From: CALVUJ01 sp045128835 | GTDB lineage: Bacteria; Bacillota_I; Bacilli_A; RFN20; DUOF01 | Assembly: GCA_045128835.1 (NCBI GenBank) | Contig: JBGVRX010000012.1 | Span: 1-37,998 of the forward strand | Direction of reading: 5' to 3' | DNA: 37,998 bases | Shown: positions 31,522 through 37,998 of the stretch, piece by piece | Numbering within the stretch: the stretch's first letter is position 1 | Layout of the letters: each line of letters starts with the position of its first letter | Made by a program: the position numbers and the translations under genes | The notes under the pieces: model-generated | The model's input: the letters and a program-made list of their open reading frames with translations, nothing else | The model's database searches: none | What the model was told of the DNA's origin: nothing

Positions 31522-33942
31522 ATGAGTGATTATAAGTTTACTGAAATAGAAAAAAAGTGGCAAAAATATTGGGAGGAAAACGAAACTTTCAAAACTGATG
31601 TTTGGGATTTTTCAAAGCCTAAATTTTATGCTTTAGATATGTTTCCATATCCATCAGGAGTAGGATTACATGCAGGACATCCAGAGGGATATACTGCAAG
31701 TGATATTGTATGTAGAATGAAGAGAATGCAAGGATTTAATGTTCTTCATCCAATGGGGTATGACTCTTTTGGTTTACCAGCAGAACAATATGCAGTACAA
31801 ACAGGGAATCATCCAAATGGTTTCACACAAAAGAATGTTGAGTATTTTACTAAACAATTAAAAGAAATTGGGTTTGATTATGATTGGTCAAGAGTTTTTT
31901 GTACTAGTGATCCTAGTTACTATAAATGGACTCAATGGATTTTCAAACAATTATATAAAGATGGATATGCTAAATACGTTGATATGCCTGTTAACTGGTG
32001 CGAAGAATTAGGTACAGTATTATCTAATGATGAAGTTATTGATGGTAAAAGTGAAAGAGGTGGATACCCTGTTGTTAGAAAGAATATGAGACAACTTTGT
32101 ATTGACCAAGTTGCTTTTGCAGAAAGACTATTAGAAGGATTAGATGAAATTGATTGGCCTGAATCTACTAAAGAAATGCAACGTAACTGGATCGGTAAAT
32201 CTACAGGTGTAGAAGTTGATTTTGATATTGTTGGTGGAGGTAAGTTCTCTATTTATACAACATGTATTGAAACTATTTATGGTATTACATTTATGGTTTT
32301 AGCACCTGATTGTGATTTAGTTCAAACTTTAATGCCTAGAATTGAAAACAAGAGTGAAGTAAAGAGATATATTGAAGAGACTTTGAAAAAATCTGATATG
32401 GATAGAACTGAATTAAATAAAGGTAAGAGTGGGTGTCCATTGAAAGGCATTTATGCTATAAATCCTGTTAATGGTAAAGAAGTTCCTGTTTTCATTGGAG
32501 ACTTTGTATTAGCTAGTTATGGTACTGGAGCAGTTATGGCTGTTCCTAGCCACGATCAAAGAGACTTTGAGTATGCAGTAGTACACAACATAGATATGAT
32601 TCAAGTAATTGAGGGTAGAGATGTTAGCGAATGTGCATTTGAAAAACAAGATTACTTAGGAAAAGGATGTAAACTTATTAATTCAGAAGAGTTTACTGGT
32701 TTAACTGTAGAGGAAGCAAAAGAAGCGATTACTGATAAATTAGTAAAGAAAGGTATTGCTAGAAAAACTACTAATTACAGATTTAGAGAATGGATTTTCG
32801 CAAGACAAAGATATTGGGGAGAACCAGTTCCTATCGTTCATTTAGAGAATGGTGAAGAAATGTTACTTGAAGATGAAGAGTTACCATTAGTATTGCCTGA
32901 ATTAAGTGATTATAAAGGGCATAACGGCAAAGCTCCATTAGAGAATGCTGAAGAATGGAAAGTGTATTCTAAAAATGGAATTAAGGGTTATAGAGAAACT
33001 TCTACAATGCCAGGAAGTGCTGGTAGTAGCTGGTATTTCTTAAGATATATTGATCCACACAATGATAAAGAATTTGCTAATTATGAGTTGTTAAAGCACT
33101 GGATGCCAGTTGATTTATATATTGGAGGACCAGAGCATGCGGTAGGACACTTAATGTATTCTAGAATTTGGAATAATTATTTGTTTGATAAAGGATTATC
33201 TCCAGTTAAAGAACCATTCAAAAAATTAGTTCACCAAGGTATGATTTTAGGTGAAAATGGAATTAAAATGGGTAAAAGATTCCCTAAATATGTTGTAAAC
33301 CCTAGTGATATTATAAGTGAGTATGGTGCAGACACTTTAAGACTTTATGAAATGTTTATGGGGCCTCTAGAAGCTTCTAAACCTTGGAGTAAAACCGGTG
33401 TTGAAGGTAGTAAAAAATTCTTAGATAGAGTTTGGAGACTATATAACGAAGAAGGAAAAATTAAAGATGAAGAAAATAAAGAGTTAGAGTATATCTATCA
33501 TTATACAGTTAAGAAAGTTAGCGAGGATTATGAAACATTAAACTTCAATACTGCAATTAGCCAAATGATGATATTCATTAATGCAGTTTATAAACAAGAG
33601 GTATTCCCTAAAGAATATGCTTTAGGATTCTTAAAACTTTTAAATCCAGTTGCGCCTCACATTAGTGAAGAGTTAAATGAAATTCTTGGAAGTGAGCAAA
33701 TTATAGCAACTAGTGAATGGCCAAAATATGATGAATCTAAACTTGTTGTTAATACTGTAGAAATGGCTGTTCAAGTAAATGGTAAACTTAGAGGTACTAT
33801 TAAAGTAAATGTAGATGAAGATGATGAAAAAGTTAAAGCATATGCGCTTGAAGTTGAAAATGTTAAACGTAACATGGAAGGTAAAGAGTTAAAGAAAATC
33901 ATTGTTGTTAAAAACAAAATCGTTAATATCGTTGCTATTTAA
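31522..33942 (+). CDS. leuS: leucyl-tRNA synthetase
   Basis: An 806-aa class I synthetase, full length for bacterial LeuRS. The HIGH-type motif is H50-A-G-H53 in GLHAGHPEGY. The editing (CP1) domain contains GTGAVMAVPSHDQRD (Asp 345 and 348). The KMSKS loop reads KMGKR (582-586), and the editing threonine motif reads TTCIET (246-251) where most bacteria have TTRPDT, so both are variants. The C-terminal anticodon-binding and small terminal domains are present. It is controlled by the upstream leucine T-box and ends with a strong terminator. Confidence 0.96.
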   Translation: MSDYKFTEIEKKWQKYWEENETFKTDVWDFSKPKFYALDMFPYPSGVGLHAGHPEGYTASDIVCRMKRMQGFNVLHPMGYDSFGLPAEQYAVQTGNHPNGFTQKNVEYFTKQLKEIGFDYDWSRVFCTSDPSYYKWTQWIFKQLYKDGYAKYVDMPVNWCEELGTVLSNDEVIDGKSERGGYPVVRKNMRQLCIDQVAFAERLLEGLDEIDWPESTKEMQRNWIGKSTGVEVDFDIVGGGKFSIYTTCIETIYGITFMVLAPDCDLVQTLMPRIENKSEVKRYIEETLKKSDMDRTELNKGKSGCPLKGIYAINPVNGKEVPVFIGDFVLASYGTGAVMAVPSHDQRDFEYAVVHNIDMIQVIEGRDVSECAFEKQDYLGKGCKLINSEEFTGLTVEEAKEAITDKLVKKGIARKTTNYRFREWIFARQRYWGEPVPIVHLENGEEMLLEDEELPLVLPELSDYKGHNGKAPLENAEEWKVYSKNGIKGYRETSTMPGSAGSSWYFLRYIDPHNDKEFANYELLKHWMPVDLYIGGPEHAVGHLMYSRIWNNYLFDKGLSPVKEPFKKLVHQGMILGENGIKMGKRFPKYVVNPSDIISEYGADTLRLYEMFMGPLEASKPWSKTGVEGSKKFLDRVWRLYNEEGKIKDEENKELEYIYHYTVKKVSEDYETLNFNTAISQMMIFINAVYKQEVFPKEYALGFLKLLNPVAPHISEELNEILGSEQIIATSEWPKYDESKLVVNTVEMAVQVNGKLRGTIKVNVDEDDEKVKAYALEVENVKRNMEGKELKKIIVVKNKIVNIVAI

Positions 33943-33967
33943 GAGGTGAGAATTCACCTCTTTTTTT
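33942..33967 (+). terminator. intrinsic terminator after leuS
   Basis: AGAGGTGA and TCACCTCT pair around GAAT, followed by T7; the stem begins in the stop codon. Confidence 0.85.
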
Positions 33968-33995
33968 GACAATAAAAGACAATTAAAACTAGTAT
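33966..33995 (+). promoter_or_regulatory. promoter for the Cse60-like gene
   Basis: TTGACA (33966-33971), an 18-bp spacer and a weak TAGTAT (33990-33995). Its upstream half repeats 17 bases of the degV promoter exactly. Confidence 0.5.
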
Positions 33996-34017
33996 ATTTT
34001 TATTGGTGATATTAAAT

Positions 34018-34197
34018 ATGAAAGTTAAAGCATTTGACGCTAATCATGAATTAGATTTAGAAGATAGGATAAATAATTTCTTGAAAAATATTAAGGAAGA
34101 TAAAATCGTGGATATTAAATATAGTCTAAGTGTTGTTGGATTTATGGATAAGGAGCAGATATATTGTTTTAGTGCGCTTATTATTTACAAAGATTAA
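34018..34197 (+). CDS. Cse60-like small protein (DUF2758)
   Basis: A 59-aa cytosolic protein closely resembling Bacillus Cse60: MKVKAFDANHELDLEDRINN, then VDIKYSLS and a terminal QIYCFSALIIYK, the same order and length. In Bacillus the gene is expressed during sporulation under sigma-E, but homologues occur in non-sporulating relatives and the role is unknown. The start at 34018 follows GGTGAT by 6 bp; the TTG at 34003 precedes that site. No sporulation gene is near. Confidence 0.75.
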   Translation: MKVKAFDANHELDLEDRINNFLKNIKEDKIVDIKYSLSVVGFMDKEQIYCFSALIIYKD

Positions 34198-34260
34198 GGA
34201 AAAAACGCAATATTTTTATTAAAGTAAGTGGCAAAAAATGTAATTTTTTTATTTTTGTTA

Positions 34261-34266
34261 TATACT
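34261..34266 (+). promoter_or_regulatory. -10 element for the 34298 gene
   Basis: TATACT at 34261-34266, 18 bp before an AAGGAGG ribosome binding site. The sequence 17 bp upstream is a poor -35. Confidence 0.35.
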
Positions 34267-34297
34267 AAGTGTAGATGTTCTTTAAGGAGGTATAAAG

Positions 34298-34780
34298 ATG
34301 TATAGAAGGTATATTATTATAGGTGTTGTTTTCTTTCTTCTTATAGGAGCATATTTTATTTTCTTTGATAAAAAAGAAGTGAAAAATGATTATAAAGAGT
34401 ATTATGCAAAACTAGTAGAAAGACAAGAATTTAATAATTATTTAGATGATGTAAATATTAATATAGAAGAGATTGATAATGGTAATTCTAAGTATACATA
34501 TATTGTTACTTTTGATGGAGTAAGTTCTACTAAAAGTGATGTTAAAATATTAGTTTTAGATGCAGCTTGTAGCAAAGAAAATATGGAAGTTTTTCCAAGC
34601 TTTGGAATAGTAGCAAATAAAGGATATTCTTTAGTAAAATCTGGTGAAGAAAATGAAGGGAATAAACTTTTAAAAGGTGTTAATTTGACGGTTATTGAGG
34701 AAGACGAAATAGATTATTTTATAATCTATTTTTCTAGTAATGGTGTAGAAGAATTTGCTAAAGTTCAAGTGAGTAATTAG
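34298..34780 (+). CDS. membrane-anchored hypothetical protein
   Basis: A 160-aa protein with an uncleaved N-terminal anchor (about 5-23, YIIIGVVFFLLIGAYFIFF) and an extracytoplasmic domain of alternating strands (YTYIVTFDGV, KILVLDAACS, YFIIYFSSNGV). It has one Cys after the anchor (about 92). AAGGAGG is 7 bp before the ATG. I do not recognise the domain. The cysteine-synthase gene follows after 37 bp. Confidence 0.75.
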   Translation: MYRRYIIIGVVFFLLIGAYFIFFDKKEVKNDYKEYYAKLVERQEFNNYLDDVNINIEEIDNGNSKYTYIVTFDGVSSTKSDVKILVLDAACSKENMEVFPSFGIVANKGYSLVKSGEENEGNKLLKGVNLTVIEEDEIDYFIIYFSSNGVEEFAKVQVSN

Positions 34781-34817
34781 TTAGTAAATTCATATACTAA
34801 TTTAGGAGTGATTATAG

Positions 34818-35717
34818 ATGATTTTTAATAGTGTTTTAGATACTATCGGTAATACGCCATTAGTTAGATTGCATAACATTGAAAAGAAGTATAATGTTAA
34901 GGGAGAATTGTATGCAAAAGTAGAATTTTATTCTCCAGGTTTATCTAAAAAAGATAGGATAGCAAAATATATAATTGAGAAAGCAATTAAAGAGGGTAAA
35001 TTAAAAAAAGGACAAACAGTTATTGAGCAAACTAGTGGGAATACAGGTATCGGTCTTGCTTTAGTTTGTTCTATTTTAGGGTATCCTTTTGTGGCTGTTA
35101 TGTCTAAAGGAAATAGCATTGAAAGAGTTAAAATGATTGAAGCTTTTGGAGGCAAGGTTGAACTTGTAGATAAAGTTAGTAATAGTGAAGGCGTTACTAA
35201 AGAAGATATGGAAAAAGTAGAAGCAAGATTTAAGGACTTAACTAGAGAATTAGACGCTTTTCCAGTTAATCAATTTAGTAATGAAGATAATGCTTGGGCA
35301 CATTATTATTCAACCGGAGAAGAGATTATAAGAGATTTAAAAAACGTTGATGTTTTTGTTGATTATGTTGGTACTGGTGGGTCTTTTGTAGGGATCTCTA
35401 AAAGATTAAAAGAAGATCATGATTGCTTGTGTTATAAAGTTGTTCCAAGTCAAAAAAATCATTCGATACAAGGAGGCGGCTACTTCAAGGAAATTCCTTT
35501 TGAACAAGAAGGATTGTGTGATGGAGAGATTTATGTAAGTAGTGAAGAATCTTTGAAAATGGCGGAAGAACTAGCTAAATTAGAAGGATTGTATGCAGGA
35601 ATTAGTAGTGGTGCAAATTTATCTGCAGCACTTAAAGTTTTAAAGGAAAATCCTAATAAAAAAGTTGTGTTTTTACTTAATGATGTTGGGTTAAAATATT
35701 TATCGGTTAGCAGGTAA
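34818..35717 (+). CDS. cysteine synthase family PLP enzyme
   Basis: A 299-aa fold-type II PLP enzyme of the cysteine synthase/cystathionine beta-synthase family. It has GNTPLVRL at 11-18, the Lys motif SKKDR with K45 as Schiff-base Lys (family S-V/F-K-D-R), the substrate loop TSGNTG, the PLP-phosphate loop GTGGSF and GISSGAN. The terminal DVGLKYLS corresponds to the DSGERYLS of CysK but has lost Ser and Glu, and PGLSKK replaces NPTGSVK. Thus O-acetylserine sulfhydrylase is likely but not certain. No cysE is adjacent. Confidence 0.85.
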   Translation: MIFNSVLDTIGNTPLVRLHNIEKKYNVKGELYAKVEFYSPGLSKKDRIAKYIIEKAIKEGKLKKGQTVIEQTSGNTGIGLALVCSILGYPFVAVMSKGNSIERVKMIEAFGGKVELVDKVSNSEGVTKEDMEKVEARFKDLTRELDAFPVNQFSNEDNAWAHYYSTGEEIIRDLKNVDVFVDYVGTGGSFVGISKRLKEDHDCLCYKVVPSQKNHSIQGGGYFKEIPFEQEGLCDGEIYVSSEESLKMAEELAKLEGLYAGISSGANLSAALKVLKENPNKKVVFLLNDVGLKYLSVSR

Positions 35718-35731
35718 TGCTAACCTTTTTT
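35705..35731 (+). terminator. intrinsic terminator
   Basis: GGTTAGC and GCTAACC pair around AGGTAAT, followed by T6; the stem overlaps the stop codon. Confidence 0.8.
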
Positions 35732-35771
35732 ATGCGTTATAAACAAAGTTTATGGAATATATTGTATTTTT

Positions 35772-35799
35772 TTGACAAAAGGGCTATCTTTAGTATAAA
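35772..35799 (+). promoter_or_regulatory. promoter of the repeat-protein gene
   Basis: A consensus TTGACA (35772-35777), a 16-bp spacer and TATAAA (35794-35799), 19 bp before the start codon. Confidence 0.7.
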
Positions 35800-35804
35800 G
35801 ATAG
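35784..35804. promoter_or_regulatory. 21-bp inverted repeat over the promoter, putative operator
   Basis: CTATCTTTA and TAAAGATAG are exact 9-bp reverse complements around GTA. They cover the spacer and the whole -10 hexamer of the repeat-protein promoter. Confidence 0.6.
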
Positions 35805-35817
35805 GAGAGTGATCCCC

Positions 35818-37998
35818 ATGAAAACTTCTGTGAATAAACTTAAAAATTTAATGTCTACAATAATAGGTTGTGTTGTTTTAATATTTGCTTTTTTCTTTGT
35901 AGGAATGGTTAATGCTGATAAAAAAGTAGAGGCAGAATCTGCAGTTACGTCATCAATTTCTGTTTCAAACTCATCCATAACTTTTACTATGAGCGATGAC
36001 AAAGGTATTTCTGGGTGGATGATAATCGCATGCAATTCTACTTCTTCATGTGGATCAAAGTCTTATTCGCATGTGGTATCTCGTATGATAAATTCGCAAG
36101 CAGATGGCTCTAAGTATAAATGTTCTAGTGGTTTTTTGGGAATAGGTGCAAATAATACGGATGTTAAAAGTTTAACAGTTACTATAACTGAAGGTAAGTC
36201 TGTTTCTTTCACAGGAGATGATTCTGGTGGCCCTTATTCGTGGAGTGGAGAATATAATGGTGGAGGGGGCTATGTTTCTTTTTCAAGTGCTATTTATTTC
36301 CAACTATATGTGGATGATTGTAACGATAACAGTGCTGATAAAGGAAAATCAGTCGGAGCGTATTATTTTGTTAGTCCTAGTATTTCAATCTCCATTGATA
36401 ATAATAACTATGCTAAAACACATGCTGTTAGTGTAAGTTTTTATGGATATGGCGTTAGTAGCTATTATTATCAATGGGTAAAAAAAGATTCAAGTGGAAA
36501 TCCCGATTATTATATTTATGAAAGTTGTCAATATACTACAACTACAAATACAAGTACTTATTATATGTTTTCTAACACCAGTTCCAGTACTTCTCAAACA
36601 ATAGGTTCTGGGAAAACCGGATGGTATGTTTTTTGGGTTTGCGTAAAAGATTCTAAAGGTCGGACGTCGGGAAGTAAGGGCGTCACTGCGTATTTGGATA
36701 ATACTGGTCCGGTATTGAATATACCAAGTTTAGCTAATCCTAGCGGGTGGAAAAAACCAAATGATATATATGTTAATTTTGGTACTAACTCTCCATACGA
36801 TAATCATTCAGGATTAAATTATGCCAAAATTGCCATTAGTTCATCGTCTTCGCGAACGGCAAGTAACTTGAATTCAGGAAGTTCTTACTACACGCTTGCG
36901 CAGTCTGTCACTCCTGGAAATAGGGCTACTTTACCAGCAAGTTCATCAGTTTCATCAGGTACTTATTATTTGTATGTTTGGGCATATGATAATGCTGGAA
37001 ATTATGATATGTACATGCATTCAACCGCTTATAGTGTAGATAATACAGCGCCAAATAATCCGTCATATACGACGTCAGATACAACATGGAGACAATCTAA
37101 AACGGTAACATTATCATCTGGAGATAGTCATAGTGGAGTAAAAGGGTTTTATTATTGTACATATAACACTATGGCGAGCCAAAGCACTTGCACGCCATCA
37201 ACATATAAATCAGCTAGTAGTTCTAGCGCTAGTATAACTTTGTCGTCAAGCGGTAAATGGTATGTAAGAGCATATGCTGTGGATAATGTGGGGCATACTT
37301 CAAGTATAACAACATCAGGCGCGTACTGGATAGATAGCACAGCACCTAGTTTTAGTTCGTTTAGCCAAAATGGAAATAGTACTTATGCTCAATCTCATAG
37401 CGCGACTGCAACATATACAGATGCACATAGTGGGGTAAATGCCGTAGAGTACTGTTGGAATACAAGTTCTACAGCTTCAAGCGTGTCTACGTGTACATCA
37501 AGTTCTAGTACAATAAGTGGTGTAACTGGGAATTATTATTTACATGTAAGGGCATATGACAAATCGACAAGCAATAATTATAGCGGATGGTCGGTATCAA
37601 ATGTATTTAAATTGGATAACACTCGTCCAACAGTTTCTTTATCTTCTACAGGTAATTCATCATACGTAAAAGGGGTTAGTGTAACATTAACAACGAGTGA
37701 TAGTCATAGTGGACCAAAGAATACATATTATTGTTGGAGTACGAGCAGTAGCAGTTGTACCGGAACAGGAACAAGGCCGGAAGTTTCATCAATAACAGCA
37801 ACATTAACAGGTGTAACTGGAACATACTATTTACTTTATGATGCCCAAGATAATGCAGGGAATTATGCTTATTCAGGTTTTGGTGTAGCAGGCCCATATT
37901 ATTTAGATAATACATCGCCAACATTTTCATCAAGAACATCTAACGGAAATACTGCATGGGCGAAATCATATACTGTAACAGCGACATATACAGAAGCG
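35818..37998 (+). CDS. secreted Ig-like repeat protein (adhesin-like), 3' partial
   Basis: An open frame of 727 codons from the ATG at 35818 (GGAGAGTGA upstream) to the window edge, no stop. Residues 1-40 are a signal peptide or anchor: Lys-rich start, hydrophobic core (IIGCVVLIFAFFFVGMV), then NADKKVEAESA. Residues 45-290 are Ser/Tyr-rich with scattered Cys. From about 294 there are tandem units of 94-114 residues marked by DNTxP at 294, 408, 506 (DSTAP), 600 and 697; most carry DxHSG, YYC/EYC...C and a GxYYLxVxAYD strand. This looks like a beta-sandwich stalk. It uses TCG, GCG, ACG and GGC more than its neighbours. Cell-wall anchoring cannot be judged because the C-terminus is missing. Confidence 0.82.
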   Translation, partial: MKTSVNKLKNLMSTIIGCVVLIFAFFFVGMVNADKKVEAESAVTSSISVSNSSITFTMSDDKGISGWMIIACNSTSSCGSKSYSHVVSRMINSQADGSKYKCSSGFLGIGANNTDVKSLTVTITEGKSVSFTGDDSGGPYSWSGEYNGGGGYVSFSSAIYFQLYVDDCNDNSADKGKSVGAYYFVSPSISISIDNNNYAKTHAVSVSFYGYGVSSYYYQWVKKDSSGNPDYYIYESCQYTTTTNTSTYYMFSNTSSSTSQTIGSGKTGWYVFWVCVKDSKGRTSGSKGVTAYLDNTGPVLNIPSLANPSGWKKPNDIYVNFGTNSPYDNHSGLNYAKIAISSSSSRTASNLNSGSSYYTLAQSVTPGNRATLPASSSVSSGTYYLYVWAYDNAGNYDMYMHSTAYSVDNTAPNNPSYTTSDTTWRQSKTVTLSSGDSHSGVKGFYYCTYNTMASQSTCTPSTYKSASSSSASITLSSSGKWYVRAYAVDNVGHTSSITTSGAYWIDSTAPSFSSFSQNGNSTYAQSHSATATYTDAHSGVNAVEYCWNTSSTASSVSTCTSSSSTISGVTGNYYLHVRAYDKSTSNNYSGWSVSNVFKLDNTRPTVSLSSTGNSSYVKGVSVTLTTSDSHSGPKNTYYCWSTSSSSCTGTGTRPEVSSITATLTGVTGTYYLLYDAQDNAGNYAYSGFGVAGPYYLDNTSPTFSSRTSNGNTAWAKSYTVTATYTEA

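Noticed and set aside
36218..37939. Several open frames of 60-90 codons, one rightward and two leftward, inside the right end
   Set aside because: They overlap the continuous 727-codon frame, lack ribosome binding sites and have repetitive compositions explained by the repeats of the long gene.
1..37998. CRISPR arrays, tRNA or rRNA genes, and reassigned TGA codons
   Set aside because: No spaced direct-repeat array or RNA gene pattern was seen, and several conserved genes (for example feoA, feoB) end in TGA at the expected length, so the standard bacterial code applies.

Overview
The window is AT-rich, densely packed DNA from a low-GC Gram-positive (Bacillota). Genes end in TGA as well as TAA and TAG, ribosome binding sites are strong (GGAGG or GGTGAT), intrinsic terminators are many, and leuS is preceded by a T-box leader. 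FeoA/FeoB with a small Cys-rich partner, a Cse60-like protein and a split biotin-dependent oxaloacetate decarboxylase fit a fermentative anaerobe, plausibly an uncultured gut member of the Bacilli/Erysipelotrichia side. That placement is inference: there is no rRNA or tRNA here.

Layout. 1-490: 5' end of a leftward, probably transposase, gene abutting the 3' remnant of an ADP-ribosylglycohydrolase gene. 620-5910: HD protein, unknown protein, YgjP-like metallopeptidase, membrane protein, then a lipoprotein / SASA-type esterase / methyltransferase run. 6090-9215: DegV, GNAT, MntP-like efflux pump, divergent Ndk. 9278-11640: Fic-type protein, GNAT-like protein, and a Ca2+/cation antiporter gene broken by a frameshift. 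11660-15660: TIM-barrel protein, deoxyribosyltransferase-like protein, and a translationally coupled pair of paralogues of which only the second keeps an HExxH site. 15665-19124: leftward ATPase, methyltransferase, GpsA, leftward class I amidotransferase.

19293-24923 is a metabolic block: ATP-type PEP carboxykinase, then oxaloacetate decarboxylase alpha, gamma, biotin carrier and beta subunits, then the biotin ligase that would charge the carrier. Together they could interconvert PEP, oxaloacetate and pyruvate while pumping Na+. 24985-25998 holds two convergent unknown genes. 26076-28972 is an iron block: a DtxR/MntR-type regulator diverges from feoA-feoB and a Cys-rich FeoB-associated peptide, with TTAAC-type palindromes between them. 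29062-31229 is an ABC exporter plus an HD protein. 31230-33942 is T-box-leuS. 34018-35717 holds a Cse60-like protein, an anchored unknown protein and a cysteine-synthase-family enzyme.

The right end (35818 to the edge) is the start of a very long secreted repeat protein, open for 727 codons with no stop, made of about 95-residue units with paired cysteines and DNTxP linkers. Its promoter is overlain by a perfect 9-bp inverted repeat. Codon use is visibly richer in G/C third positions than in neighbouring genes.

No gap over 300 bp lacks a feature; the longest (31230-31521) holds the leuS promoter and T-box. No CRISPR, tRNA, rRNA or replication origin was seen. All calls are from reading; no database search was run.
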